A DNA stretch of 64,000 nucleotides, taken from JALHST01 sp963798435. GTDB lineage: Bacteria > Bacteroidota > Bacteroidia > Flavobacteriales > Flavobacteriaceae. Shown here one piece after another: positions 1-9,745 of the stretch. A model generated the notes under the pieces. The model was not told the origin of the DNA. It worked only from the letters and a program-made list of their open reading frames with translations, and did no database searches. The stretch lies in NCBI GenBank assembly GCA_963798435.1, contig CAWCTF010000004.1, forward strand, positions 372,001-436,000. Direction: 5' to 3'. Within the stretch, counting starts at the first letter, position 1. Each line of letters starts with the position of its first letter. A program made the position numbers and the translations under genes.

Positions 1-10
1 ACAAAAATCT

Positions 11-226
11 ATGAAATCACAACGCACCACGTCCCTGCCCACTTATTATGACCTTTTGAATTGGGAATCATTTTTTGACGGGCCTCCAGGAAACTATAAA
101 CAGGACCTCTTGGTCTTTTTAGCCGCTCGGGAAGGCTCTGTATCGTATTTTAGGGGAATGGAAGATATAACCATGAAAGCGGATCTCGCATTTCCTAAAT
201 GTAGCAAGATTGTTATTTACCCATAA
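11..226 (+). CDS. Hypothetical small protein (71 aa), doubtful
   Basis: An ATG-initiated frame of 71 codons with no recognisable domain, signal peptide or membrane segment. It lies alone upstream of the permease gene, with about 200 bp of apparently non-coding DNA between them. Its composition (YYDLLNWESFFDG near residue 12) is not obviously random, but no family can be named. It could equally be a chance frame or the end of a decayed gene. Confidence 0.25.
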   Translation: MKSQRTTSLPTYYDLLNWESFFDGPPGNYKQDLLVFLAAREGSVSYFRGMEDITMKADLAFPKCSKIVIYP

Positions 227-425
227 TTCAGAACGGAGTTTGTCACCTCAAAATGCACCTACTTTATAGAATAAACCGACCAACTGGGGTACGATACCGA
301 ATATCAATTGTTTACCACTAAGGACATTCTCATAAAATTTAAAACTACCTAATACGGAGAGGATTTAATTACCGGCTCCGGTTGATTCTATTAAAAAGCC
401 TATTTTTAGCTCCAACTCAAGAAAT

Positions 426-2633
426 TTGAAGAAACTAGAACGCAGTTTATCCTTAACCTCGGTCATCGCCATAAGTATTGGCGGCATGTTGGGCAGTGGT
501 ATCTTTGTACTACCGGGAATCGCAGCCGCCAAAACAGGGTCTTCGATCTGGTTGGCCTATTTATTGGCCGCCGTCTGTATTCTACCAGCCGCACTCTCCA
601 AATCAGAACTCGCGACTTCAATGCCTTCATCAGGAGGCACCTATGTTTATATTGAGCGTGCTTTTGGACCCATATTGGGCACTATTTCAGGAATCGGTCT
701 TTGGCTGTCTTTACTTTTTAAAAGTGCTTTCGCCTTAGTAGGTTTCGGCGCATACCTATCGATTTTTGTCGATTTGGACATTGGAGTGACCAAATACATT
801 GCTGTATTTTTCTTACTGATCATCCTGTTCTTGAATATTCTGGGCGTCAAAAAAGTTGGTAAAGTTCAGATCGTTATTGTTACTATTAGTTTGATAAGTC
901 TGGCGTTGGTATTAGTCTTCGGCCTACCCCAAGTATCGCCCCAATTACTGAAGCCCTTTTTGTCAAATGGTCAAATGGGATTGTTCTCAACCGTGGCCTT
1001 TGTATATATTTCCTATGCCGGGGTCACTAAAGTTGCTGCCATTGCTGGAGAAATAAAGAATCCCGGCAAGAATCTTCCCTTGGCAATGATTTTATCCTTG
1101 ACCATTATGGCTGCGATCTATGTTTTTATAGCCTTTGTACTTGTCGGCAATATTCCAATGGAGTCCCTTAAGACTGACATCAAGCCAATATATACGATTG
1201 CCCAGCTATTGGGAGGTACTTATATAGGGTATATTTCTGCCGCAGTCGGCATCATTACCTTGTTTTCAATGGCCAATTCAGGCGTGTTGGCGGCATCCCG
1301 GTTTCCATTTGCAATGGCAATCGATAAGCTCCTTCCTGAATTTATGGGAAAGATCCATTCTAAATATTTAACGCCGATTACCACGATTATCATGACATGT
1401 GCGGCCATGGCCCTCGTCATCTTGTTTCTTGATGTAGAGAAAATTGCCAAACTTGCCAGTGCCTTTATGGTTATGATGTTCATTTTGGTCAATGCCTGTG
1501 TCATCGTTTTGCGGGAAACGGCCGCCCAATGGTATAATCCACCTTATCGTTCCCCCATGTACCCTTTCATGCAATTGTTCGGGATATTTAGTGGCGTAGG
1601 CCTTTTGGTGTTTTTGGGAATCGGACCGTTTCTTGCCATAATCGCAATTTTCGTAATCGGAACCTTCATATTTTTTAAGTTCGGCAAAGATGCGACACGA
1701 ACTGGTATTTTGAAAAAATACGGGCATCGACCCGCCTTGTATCTTTTTTATAAAAAGAAAGAGAGGGGTAAAATCACCTACAGGAACAGCCAGGCCATGG
1801 ATGTACGTAGTTTAGATGGAAATTTGATATCGGATGCAGGAGTGGTCGTTCCGCTTCTGGGCAATGAACGATCGCCTGAAATGTTGGTCGAAATTGCCGC
1901 CGCAATCAACAAACGGGACAAAATTCAAGTGGTCAATATTACCGAGGTCCCCAATCAAACGTTTTTGGACGCTATGGTCGATGAAAACCCTAGGATAAAT
2001 TCGCTGGACAGGCGTATTTCAAGATTGGCGGCCTCTCAACAAATTGCAATTGATTTCGAATCAGCGGTTACCCACGAAATATCTGACACAATTCATGAGT
2101 TAAGCAATCAAACACATTGTGATTGGTTGGTGATGGGATGGAACGGAAGGGCACACAATGGCATCTTAGTCAGCAATCCGATAGGGTGGTTGCTAACACA
2201 TATCGATTCGGATTTTGCACTGTTCAAAGATGATGGCGTACGCTATATAAGTAAGGTTTTATTGGCTCTTCGGCCTGGAAGAAAAGACAAGAATTTTATT
2301 GCCATAGCAGATAGGATCTGTCAATTTTATAATGCCTCTTTAACCTTATTGCATGTTGTGCCTCAAAAATTCGACGCGCCCACCATACAACAAATGGAGG
2401 ATCATTCAAGAAGGCTCTTGCAAAAAGCTACAACGCTGAGTGAGGTCATGGTGCTTAAAAATGACGATCCCATTTCGGCAATTTCTAAAGAATCGGCCAG
2501 TTATGACCTGCTTATATTAGGAACGCCTCAAAAAGACAATTGGATCAGCATTTTGTTTGGAACGGGAAAGGATAAGTTTACCGAGAAATCGGCCTGTTCG
2601 GTCCTGCGTTTGACGATGAAAGACCATGAATGA
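426..2633 (+). CDS. APC-family amino-acid permease fused to universal stress (Usp) domains
   Basis: The first ~430 residues form an amino acid-polyamine-organocation transporter with about 12 hydrophobic segments. It opens with the signature SIGGMLGSGIFVLPG near residues 17-31, the unwound TM1 substrate-binding motif of this superfamily. After TM12 a soluble tail of ~290 residues resembles two tandem UspA-like domains; the second ends with a glycine-rich nucleotide-loop-like stretch (LILGTPQKDN) and SACSVLRL. Such fusions are usually read as stress- or nucleotide-regulated amino-acid importers; the substrate cannot be told. The start is TTG at 426, because no ATG lies upstream of the conserved TM1 in this frame. 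At 735 aa the length suits permease-Usp fusions. The next gene, an antiporter with its own regulatory tail, is co-directional. Confidence 0.85.
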   Translation: MKKLERSLSLTSVIAISIGGMLGSGIFVLPGIAAAKTGSSIWLAYLLAAVCILPAALSKSELATSMPSSGGTYVYIERAFGPILGTISGIGLWLSLLFKSAFALVGFGAYLSIFVDLDIGVTKYIAVFFLLIILFLNILGVKKVGKVQIVIVTISLISLALVLVFGLPQVSPQLLKPFLSNGQMGLFSTVAFVYISYAGVTKVAAIAGEIKNPGKNLPLAMILSLTIMAAIYVFIAFVLVGNIPMESLKTDIKPIYTIAQLLGGTYIGYISAAVGIITLFSMANSGVLAASRFPFAMAIDKLLPEFMGKIHSKYLTPITTIIMTCAAMALVILFLDVEKIAKLASAFMVMMFILVNACVIVLRETAAQWYNPPYRSPMYPFMQLFGIFSGVGLLVFLGIGPFLAIIAIFVIGTFIFFKFGKDATRTGILKKYGHRPALYLFYKKKERGKITYRNSQAMDVRSLDGNLISDAGVVVPLLGNERSPEMLVEIAAAINKRDKIQVVNITEVPNQTFLDAMVDENPRINSLDRRISRLAASQQIAIDFESAVTHEISDTIHELSNQTHCDWLVMGWNGRAHNGILVSNPIGWLLTHIDSDFALFKDDGVRYISKVLLALRPGRKDKNFIAIADRICQFYNASLTLLHVVPQKFDAPTIQQMEDHSRRLLQKATTLSEVMVLKNDDPISAISKESASYDLLILGTPQKDNWISILFGTGKDKFTEKSACSVLRLTMKDHE

Positions 2634-2818
2634 TTTCTCGATGCCCCTAAAAATCGCCCTTTCCATTTTTTGGAACCTGCATATTAGGTGCTTGTTGGTA
2701 TTGAAAAGAGCGTTCTCGTAGTTGGTTTCCTGAAAATAGATACCTCTATAAAGTGAACACCTTCGTCAATATAGGTTTCGCACTCCCAAAATCATTATTT
2801 TTATACCAAAATCAGAGC

Positions 2819-4678
2819 ATGTTAGAACTTGCGGGAATCGTAATATTAGGAATCATTGCACAATGGGTTGCCTGGCGTTTAAAACTGCCTGCCATTTTGC
2901 CCCTTATATTGATCGGCTTGCTCGTTGGGCCGGTGGCTACTTTATTTACCAATGACGGAAGTAAGTTGATCGAACCCATTTGGAATGGCCAGAAAGGATT
3001 GTTTCCTGGTGAAGGGCTCTACTATTTCGTTTCACTCGCGATTAGCGTCATTCTCTTTGAAGGCGGTCTTACACTCAAACATTCGGAAATCCGAAATGTA
3101 GGTCCGGTTATCACCAAATTAATAACGCTTGGTAGTCTGGTCACTTTTTTTGGGGCAGGAATCGCCGCGCATTTTATTTTTGATTTAAGTTGGCAGATTT
3201 CCTTTCTTTTTTCTGCCTTGATCATCGTCACAGGACCGACGGTGATTACCCCCATCCTCAGGAACATTCCTTTAAAAAAGGACGTATCTGCGGTATTAAA
3301 ATGGGAGGGTATCCTCATCGACCCCATCGGGGCGCTAGCGGCCGTATTGGTATTTGAATTTATAATTGTCGGCGAAGGGCAAGGGTATACACAAACGGCC
3401 ATGATCGAATTTGGTAAGATACTGCTCTTCGGGCTTAGTTTTGGCTTTGCATTTGCACATGCCCTTGCCTTTATTCTTAAAAGGAATTTTGTGCCCCATT
3501 ATTTGATGAACGTGGCATCACTTTCTGCAGTGCTCCTTGTATTCGTGACTTCAAACGTTTTTGCGAATGAATCAGGACTTTTGGCCGTCGTGATCATGGG
3601 GATGGTCATGGGCAATACGAATCTGCCCAACATCAAGGAACTGCTCTATTTTAAGGAATCTCTCAGTGTTCTTCTAATTTCGATGCTTTTTATTCTGCTT
3701 GCCGCGAATATCAATATTTCGGATATGGAGTTGATCTATAACTGGAACACCGTCTTACTTTTTGCAATCATCATCTTTTTGATTCGACCTATCGGGGTAT
3801 TTTTGAGTACCGCTGGTTCGAATCTAAAATTTAACGAGAAACTTTTTATAGGCTGGGTAGGTCCGAGGGGTATCGTAGCTGCGGGTATCGCATCATTATT
3901 TGGGTCACGTCTCCTGATTGCCGGGGAGCCTGGGGCTCAGTACATTACCCCCTTGGTTTTTATGATTGTCTTGGGAACCGTTCTGCTCAATGCCACTACT
4001 GCGCGATTTTTTGCCAAAACGGCTGGGGTATTCTTAATAAAATCCGAAGGCATATTGATCATCGGCGCTTCAAGGGTCTCGCGATTGATAGGAAAGTATC
4101 TTCAGAAGAACAATCGACATGTAGTACTTATCGATAATAACCAAACGAATGTGAACAAGGCCAAGAACATGGGCCTTGAGGCCATCACGGCAAATATTTA
4201 TTCAGATTCCCTTACCGATAACATCGAACTAAATGATATTGGCTACCTCATGGCCCTCACAGGAAATTCGGACATCAATAAATACGCTATCAACAAATTC
4301 ACAAATGAATTCGGGGAAAACGGTTCTTTCAGATTGGTAAACCGCGATGAGATCAACGACCCGGAAAACAATCCTAAAGATGGACTTTTTTCACATACCG
4401 ATGATTTTATTAAAATCATGGAGGCCGCCAGAAAATATCCAGCGATGCATGAAATACAAATCAAGGACCAAGAGCACTATAAGGGGTTAATAGAAATAGC
4501 CAATGCCGATCAAGATATCGTACCGATTTTTTTGATTTCCGATGAAGGCGATTTGCAGATAATACCATCCTTCAACAAAGACATCGAGACTATCAAAAAA
4601 GGGTATCGCCTCGCGTATCTGGGTAAAATGTTCAAGGAAGAGACACTTAAGAGTGTGACCGCCAAGAAACAACCTTAA
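2819..4678 (+). CDS. CPA1-type Na+(K+)/H+ antiporter with TrkA-N (RCK) domain
   Basis: Inner-membrane monovalent cation/proton antiporter. About 12-13 membrane segments occupy residues 1-400, with the CPA1 core signatures VTGPTVITPILR and ILIDPIGALAAVLVFEF and a later GPRGIVAAGIASLF. The cytoplasmic tail begins with a Rossmann-like nucleotide site (GILIIGASRVSRLIGKYL), typical of TrkA-N/RCK regulatory domains that sense NAD(H) or nucleotides. A GTG-initiated frame begins 66 bp upstream (2753), but ATG 2819 places the first helix (MLELAGIVILGIIAQW) directly at the N-terminus and is preferred. It probably serves pH and salt homeostasis in a marine bacterium. The neighbouring permease also has a regulatory tail. 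Confidence 0.85.
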   Translation: MLELAGIVILGIIAQWVAWRLKLPAILPLILIGLLVGPVATLFTNDGSKLIEPIWNGQKGLFPGEGLYYFVSLAISVILFEGGLTLKHSEIRNVGPVITKLITLGSLVTFFGAGIAAHFIFDLSWQISFLFSALIIVTGPTVITPILRNIPLKKDVSAVLKWEGILIDPIGALAAVLVFEFIIVGEGQGYTQTAMIEFGKILLFGLSFGFAFAHALAFILKRNFVPHYLMNVASLSAVLLVFVTSNVFANESGLLAVVIMGMVMGNTNLPNIKELLYFKESLSVLLISMLFILLAANINISDMELIYNWNTVLLFAIIIFLIRPIGVFLSTAGSNLKFNEKLFIGWVGPRGIVAAGIASLFGSRLLIAGEPGAQYITPLVFMIVLGTVLLNATTARFFAKTAGVFLIKSEGILIIGASRVSRLIGKYLQKNNRHVVLIDNNQTNVNKAKNMGLEAITANIYSDSLTDNIELNDIGYLMALTGNSDINKYAINKFTNEFGENGSFRLVNRDEINDPENNPKDGLFSHTDDFIKIMEAARKYPAMHEIQIKDQEHYKGLIEIANADQDIVPIFLISDEGDLQIIPSFNKDIETIKKGYRLAYLGKMFKEETLKSVTAKKQP

Positions 4679-4695
4679 AATAAGATGGTCGGTCC

Positions 4696-4929
4696 CTAAC
4701 CTGAAAAAACAGCGGTTTTGATAATACAGATCGAAATGTCGCCTAGGTTTATCGAATAGCCATCACCCGCTACCATTTGGAAAAAATGTTTTGCCGACTC
4801 CCGCTTTATTTTGTCCTGCAAAAGCGATGTATCAATCTCGCCACTCTCTTGTTTCCAAGTAAAAATGGCATTTTGTTCTATGAGTAGTATCGCATGTTTT
4901 GCTTGAAAATGGGCAATATATATATTCAT
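4696..4929 (-). CDS. Hypothetical protein, 77 aa
   Basis: An ATG-initiated minus-strand frame between the antiporter and lepA, convergent with the antiporter. The product looks like a small soluble alpha/beta protein (mixed charged and hydrophobic residues, QDKIKRESAKHFFQMVAGDG in the middle). No known domain is recognised. The frame is not antisense to another gene, which favours it being real. Ribosome-binding support is weak. Confidence 0.4.
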   Translation of the reverse strand: MNIYIAHFQAKHAILLIEQNAIFTWKQESGEIDTSLLQDKIKRESAKHFFQMVAGDGYSINLGDISICIIKTAVFSG

Positions 4930-5056
4930 TCGATCTCTGGAAATACATTTTATACACCATAAAACATATTTAAGAGTATAAAATTGTAGTGGTATTTGTT
5001 AAAAACTTAAAAAGAAGGCAACTCAAAAAAAAGATAATATATCCCTTGGGAACGAA

Positions 5057-6853
5057 TTAGTCGTTCAATTTCAAAACAGCCATAAATGCCTGTTGGGGAA
5101 TCTCTACATTTCCTACCTGCCGCATGCGTTTTTTACCTTTTTTCTGTTTTTCCAGGAGTTTGCGTTTCCTGGAGATATCACCCCCATAACATTTGGCAGT
5201 CACGTCTTTTCGTAATGCCTTGATGGTTTCCCGGGAAATGATTTTGGCTCCAATGGCCGCTTGGATCGGAATATCGAATTGTTGTCGAGGGATAAGTTCC
5301 TTTAATTTTTCACACATTCTTTTCCCGATATTATGGGCATTATCGGCATGAATAAGGGCAGATAGTGCATCGACAGGCTGGGCGTTCAATAATATATCGA
5401 CGCGTACCAACTTCGACGTTCGCATGCCAATGGGTGTATAATCAAAAGAGGCATAGCCTTTTGAGACCGTTTTCAAACGATCATAAAAGTCAAAAACGAT
5501 TTCTGCCAGTGGCATGTCGAAAATAAGTTCTACCCGATCTGTGGTTAAATAGGTCTGGTTTGTAATTTGGCCGCGTTTATCAATGCACAATGACATTACA
5601 TTCCCTACAAAATCGGATTTAGTAATTATGGTCGCCTTGATATAGGGTTCCTCTACATGATCCAGGGTGGATGGATCTGGTAAATCGGTCGGATTGTTAA
5701 CAATAACCGGCACTTCAGGATTTTTTCTGGTAAAAGCTTGGTAGCTCACATTGGGAACCGTGGTGATTACGGTCATATCAAATTCACGCTCAAGTCGCTC
5801 CTGAATAATCTCCATATGCAACATTCCAAGAAAGCCGCACCGAAAACCAAAGCCAAGCGCAGCACTACTTTCAGGGGTGAAAACCAAAGAGGCATCGTTC
5901 AATTGAAGCTTTTCCATCGAGGAACGCAATTCTTCAAAATCCTCGGTATCAACTGGGTAGATTCCCGCAAAGACCATAGGCTTTACATCCTCAAAGCCTT
6001 CGATCGGATTTTTGGTAGGATTCGCCGAATCGGTAATGGTATCACCCACTTTTACCTCACGGGCCTCTTTGATGCCCGTGATGAGATATCCGACGTCACC
6101 GGCTTTAATGCTTTGTTTCGGATGCTGAGTGAGTTTAAGGGTGCCAACTTCATCTGCAAAATAACTTTTGTCGGTAGCCACGAACTTTATTTTCTGCCCT
6201 TTTTTTATTTCCCCGTTAATTACCCTAAAAATGGTCTCTATACCACGAAACGGATTGTATACCGAATCGAATACCAATGCTTGCAAGGGTTCATCTACAT
6301 TGCCTTTTGGTGGTGGTATACGTTCTATAATGGCCGATAATATTTCGTCGATTCCGAGCCCCGTCTTTGCACTTGCAGGAATAACATCTTCAGGTTTGCA
6401 GCCCAAAAGATCGACAATGTCGTCGGTAACTTCCTCTGGGCTTGCACTCGGTAGATCTATTTTGTTCAGGACCGGGATAATTTCTAAATCATTTTCCAAG
6501 GCCAAGTAAAGATTACTTATTGTCTGTGCTTGAATGCTCTGGGCGGCATCGACCACCAATAGGGCGCCCTCACAGGCCGCAATCGAGCGTGAAACCTCAT
6601 AGGAAAAATCGACATGGCCAGGAGTGTCTATCAAATTTAGAACATACTTTTCGCCCTTATAAACATAGTCCATTTGAATGGCATGGCTTTTTATGGTAAT
6701 ACCACGCTCGCGTTCGAGATCCATGTTGTCAAGTAATTGTTCTTTTTTCTCGCGTTCTGTAACCGATCCGGTAAAATCAAGCAGCCTATCTGCCAAAGTG
6801 CTCTTACCATGGTCAATATGGGCAATTATACAGAAGTTTCTTATGTTCTTCAT
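5057..6853 (-). CDS. lepA: Elongation factor 4 (back-translocating GTPase LepA)
   Basis: Ribosome-associated GTPase that back-translocates stalled ribosomes and assists 30S maturation. The G motifs are all visible: AHIDHGKS (G1), RGITIKS (G2), DTPGH (G3), NKIDLP (G4) and SAK (G5). They are followed by domain II, the EF-G-like domains and the LepA-specific C-terminal domain ending in KKGKKRMRQVGNVEIPQ. The length of 598 aa is the family standard. The ATG start at 6853 directly precedes the conserved MKNIRNFCIIAHIDHG. It is monocistronic as far as visible, with a TAnnTTTG-type -7 element 26 bp upstream. Confidence 0.98.
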   Translation of the reverse strand: MKNIRNFCIIAHIDHGKSTLADRLLDFTGSVTEREKKEQLLDNMDLERERGITIKSHAIQMDYVYKGEKYVLNLIDTPGHVDFSYEVSRSIAACEGALLVVDAAQSIQAQTISNLYLALENDLEIIPVLNKIDLPSASPEEVTDDIVDLLGCKPEDVIPASAKTGLGIDEILSAIIERIPPPKGNVDEPLQALVFDSVYNPFRGIETIFRVINGEIKKGQKIKFVATDKSYFADEVGTLKLTQHPKQSIKAGDVGYLITGIKEAREVKVGDTITDSANPTKNPIEGFEDVKPMVFAGIYPVDTEDFEELRSSMEKLQLNDASLVFTPESSAALGFGFRCGFLGMLHMEIIQERLEREFDMTVITTVPNVSYQAFTRKNPEVPVIVNNPTDLPDPSTLDHVEEPYIKATIITKSDFVGNVMSLCIDKRGQITNQTYLTTDRVELIFDMPLAEIVFDFYDRLKTVSKGYASFDYTPIGMRTSKLVRVDILLNAQPVDALSALIHADNAHNIGKRMCEKLKELIPRQQFDIPIQAAIGAKIISRETIKALRKDVTAKCYGGDISRKRKLLEKQKKGKKRMRQVGNVEIPQQAFMAVLKLND

Positions 6854-6879
6854 AGGTTTTTGAACGGCAATTAAGGCAG

Positions 6880-6887
6880 CAAAGATA
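6880..6887 (-). promoter_or_regulatory. Candidate -7 element of the lepA promoter
   Basis: The minus strand reads TATCTTTG, matching the Bacteroidota primary sigma consensus TAnnTTTG, 26 bp before the lepA start. No clear -33 TTG at 17-23 bp was found. Confidence 0.35.
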
Positions 6888-7075
6888 CATTATTTTAAAG
6901 CGCATTCGCGTGACCCATTGAGTTGAAAATTAAGCTGGAAATTTTATCGATCTGCCTGCCCACTTTTTGAAACGTTTCAAGATAGCCATGAAAGATAAAA
7001 TTGGTGCATATTCATTTGGTGCCGACTGTGTGGAAGAAGTGTGTTGATATCGTAAGATTTTTCGCTATTATTGCC

Positions 7076-7083
7076 TAGATTTG
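7076..7083 (+). promoter_or_regulatory. Candidate -7 promoter element (TAGATTTG) of the first barrel gene
   Basis: TAGATTTG ends 21 bp before the GTG start at 7104. The paralogous gene downstream has the same octamer at the same distance. The element is embedded in TTGCCTAGATTTG, which also occurs upstream of the island gene at 24.3 kb. The -33 element is not evident. Confidence 0.5.
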
Positions 7084-7103
7084 AGGGCCAACCGATCTTT
7101 ATT

Positions 7104-9512
7104 GTGAAAAATTCTTTCTTTCTTTCTCTTTTACTGGTATTTGTGACAGACATGCTTTTTTCACAAGAATATCGAATTATCGGTACCGTCAAAAACATCC
7201 AAAACAGCGCAATTCCCTTTGCCAATGTTCTTCTGCTCCAAGTCAATGATTCTACCATTCTAAAAGGCACTTCTACCGACGAAGGCGGGAAATTTCAATT
7301 TTTAAGCGTTACTCAAGGCAATTACCAATTAACCATCAGTTATATGGGAACTCAATCTCCCCCAAAACTTCTTGTGGTTTCCTCGGATACTGATTTGGGC
7401 GACCTCTTGTATGAGGAGGACACCCAAGTTTTAGACGAGGTCGTTGTGCAGTACCAAAAACCCAGACTTGAACAACAGGTAGATCGGCTGGTATTTAATA
7501 TTGAAAATACTGCTTTGGCCGAAGGGGATATATGGGATGTATTAAAAAAGACGCCCAGCATCGTTGTCATCCAGAACCAACTAACGATTAAGGGAAATGG
7601 CAATGTCGGCATCATGATCAATGACCGGATCGTAAATCTACCGCAGGAAGATATCATAAATTTATTATCCGGAACATCTGCAAGTAATGTCGAGTCTATT
7701 GAGGTAATAACCAATCCTCCTGCAAAATATAGCGCAGAAGGCGGTATGCTCATCAATATAAAAATGGCCCAGAACTTGATTTCTGGTTATAATGGTGCTA
7801 TTTTCAATAATTATTCACTTGGCGTTTTCGCCAAAAATGCAGTAGGCACCGATCATTATTTCAAAAGCAAGAATACCGATCTTTCAATTAACTATAGTTT
7901 TGGCGACGACAAAGAAATTGCCCGATACACCGATGTGGCAACGTTTTTGGAAAACGGAAATACTGCTTCGGTATGGAATGCGGAACAAAACTTGATCACA
8001 AGGCGCAAAAAGCATACATTAAGCGCCTATTTCGATTTTCAGTTGAATTCTAGGAACACACTTAGCCTATCAACCATCAACGGGTATAACCCGAATACAA
8101 ATCGTTATTACGACACAAAGACATTGATAAATGACCCCAATGCCATCTTGCTTTCAAGCTTTAATACCACCAATGACTCCGATGAAGATCAAATAAACAC
8201 CTCATTTTATGTCGATTTTGTGCATAAATCAACGAAAAAAGGCGAAGAATTTTCGGCAAACTCGCATTATACGCACTATGACTCGGATAGGGGACAGGAC
8301 ATTGCCACTGATTTTTATGACATCGAAGGAAACCCGAGCGGCGAGAATGATTTTACCACACGTTCGCAACAAAAGATCAATCTCTATAGTTTCCAACTCG
8401 ATTATGTATCGCCACTAAACGAAAACTCGGAAATGGAAGCAGGGCTTCGCTTTGCGGGAATCGGCTCTGAAAGCAGGATAACCCAGGAGGGATATGATCG
8501 TAATCAACCCGGAATTGATCCCACCGAATCAGGTATTTTTCTATATGACGAAGCGATATATGCGGGCTATATGAGCTTCAATGCAAAATGGAATGCATTG
8601 AAATTCAAAACAGGCCTTCGTGCTGAATATACTCAGACAGTGGGTGATTTGGACAGGATTGCAACACCTACCCATCATAATTATTTAGAATGGTTCCCTT
8701 CGCTCTCATTAGACTATAAATTGGCCGAAAAGCATGACCTGATATTTTATTATTATCGCAGAATAAACAGGCCTCGCTATAATAGTATTAACCCCTTTCA
8801 ATATTTTCAAAGCAACAATTCGGTTGTCGAAGGTAACCCCGACCTGTTGCCCGCCACCCGTCATTACCTTGCTGCGGGATATACTTTTGACCACAGTTAT
8901 ACACTCGAGGTTTTTTATAAAAACGAAAAAAATCTCAATCAAATTCAGGTTTTTCAGGACAATGCAACAAACTTATTGAGATTTATCAACCGGAATCTCC
9001 TTAGTGATATTTCCTATGGCTTTGATGTAATCGTCAATAAGGATATTACCCGATTTTGGGACGCTTACCTTATCTTCTCCTGTTACAATCGCAAGGATAC
9101 ATTTTCTGACCTTGAAACCGGGCAGCCCATTCAAAATGGTTTGTGGTCCTGGTTCTTGCAAACAAGCAGCAACTTGAGTCTACTAAAAGATAATAGCTTT
9201 TATGCATATATCGATTTTGTGTATTATTCCCGGTCGGTTTATGGAAATTCGAGACAGGAAGCCACGAACCAATTAGGGGTTACACTTCGAAAGACCCTTT
9301 GGAATAAAAAGGCCAGCATCTCCTTGGGCATTTCCGATATTTTTAAACAAGGCGACATTTTTAATTCACGTAAGTTTCTTGACCAAAATAATACATCCTT
9401 GTATCGCGGGGAAAATCGATTGTTCACCTTGGGATTCAGATATAAATTTGGAAATACACGTATCAGGGACAATCAAAAAACTAAGTCTGTCGAGGAACGC
9501 AATCGCATATAG
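7104..9512 (+). CDS. Outer-membrane beta-barrel protein with carboxypeptidase-regulatory-like N-domain (copy 1)
   Basis: A TonB-dependent-receptor-like outer membrane protein. From the chosen GTG start a signal peptide (MKNSFFLSLLLVFVTDMLFS, cut before QEY) leads into a carboxypeptidase D regulatory-like beta-sandwich (residues ~25-105). A plug-like domain with LDEVVVQYQKP and VESIEVITNPPAKYSAEGG follows, then a ~550-residue beta-barrel of the OMP_b-brl_3 type. The frame extends to TTG 7071, but that codon lies before or within the promoter octamer at 7076-7083, so GTG 7104 is preferred. No SusD-like partner or visible TonB box is present, so the transported ligand is unknown. It is paralogous along its whole length to the next gene. 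Confidence 0.85.
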   Translation: MKNSFFLSLLLVFVTDMLFSQEYRIIGTVKNIQNSAIPFANVLLLQVNDSTILKGTSTDEGGKFQFLSVTQGNYQLTISYMGTQSPPKLLVVSSDTDLGDLLYEEDTQVLDEVVVQYQKPRLEQQVDRLVFNIENTALAEGDIWDVLKKTPSIVVIQNQLTIKGNGNVGIMINDRIVNLPQEDIINLLSGTSASNVESIEVITNPPAKYSAEGGMLINIKMAQNLISGYNGAIFNNYSLGVFAKNAVGTDHYFKSKNTDLSINYSFGDDKEIARYTDVATFLENGNTASVWNAEQNLITRRKKHTLSAYFDFQLNSRNTLSLSTINGYNPNTNRYYDTKTLINDPNAILLSSFNTTNDSDEDQINTSFYVDFVHKSTKKGEEFSANSHYTHYDSDRGQDIATDFYDIEGNPSGENDFTTRSQQKINLYSFQLDYVSPLNENSEMEAGLRFAGIGSESRITQEGYDRNQPGIDPTESGIFLYDEAIYAGYMSFNAKWNALKFKTGLRAEYTQTVGDLDRIATPTHHNYLEWFPSLSLDYKLAEKHDLIFYYYRRINRPRYNSINPFQYFQSNNSVVEGNPDLLPATRHYLAAGYTFDHSYTLEVFYKNEKNLNQIQVFQDNATNLLRFINRNLLSDISYGFDVIVNKDITRFWDAYLIFSCYNRKDTFSDLETGQPIQNGLWSWFLQTSSNLSLLKDNSFYAYIDFVYYSRSVYGNSRQEATNQLGVTLRKTLWNKKASISLGISDIFKQGDIFNSRKFLDQNNTSLYRGENRLFTLGFRYKFGNTRIRDNQKTKSVEERNRI

Positions 9513-9717
9513 ATTAAAGTAGTTCGGGGAAAGTCTCAAATAGCAAGGCAATCTATTGAAAGAGGCGACCTGAAAGAACTCCCTTCGGCCCCCATAGGTG
9601 TTATCGTGCCATTGTTAAAATTGTTTATAGAAAGCCGTTTGATCATCACCCAAAAGCTATAGGATATACGATCGATAAACTTAACAGTGGACGTAAAGAA
9701 AAACGTTAAAATTTTGT

Positions 9718-9725
9718 TAGATTTG
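9718..9725 (+). promoter_or_regulatory. Candidate -7 promoter element (TAGATTTG) of the second barrel gene
   Basis: TAGATTTG ends exactly 21 bp before GTG 9746, the same geometry as for the first paralog. The first possible in-frame GTG (9725) overlaps the octamer and is therefore unlikely to be the start. Confidence 0.5.
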
Positions 9726-9745
9726 TGGTTCAACCCAAATGTTTT

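Noticed and set aside
5738..6340. 200-codon plus-strand frame
   Set aside because: Lies wholly antisense to lepA in a conserved region; a shadow of codon bias.
9725..9745. Upstream GTG start for the second barrel protein
   Set aside because: It overlaps the TAGATTTG promoter element and would spoil the signal peptide.
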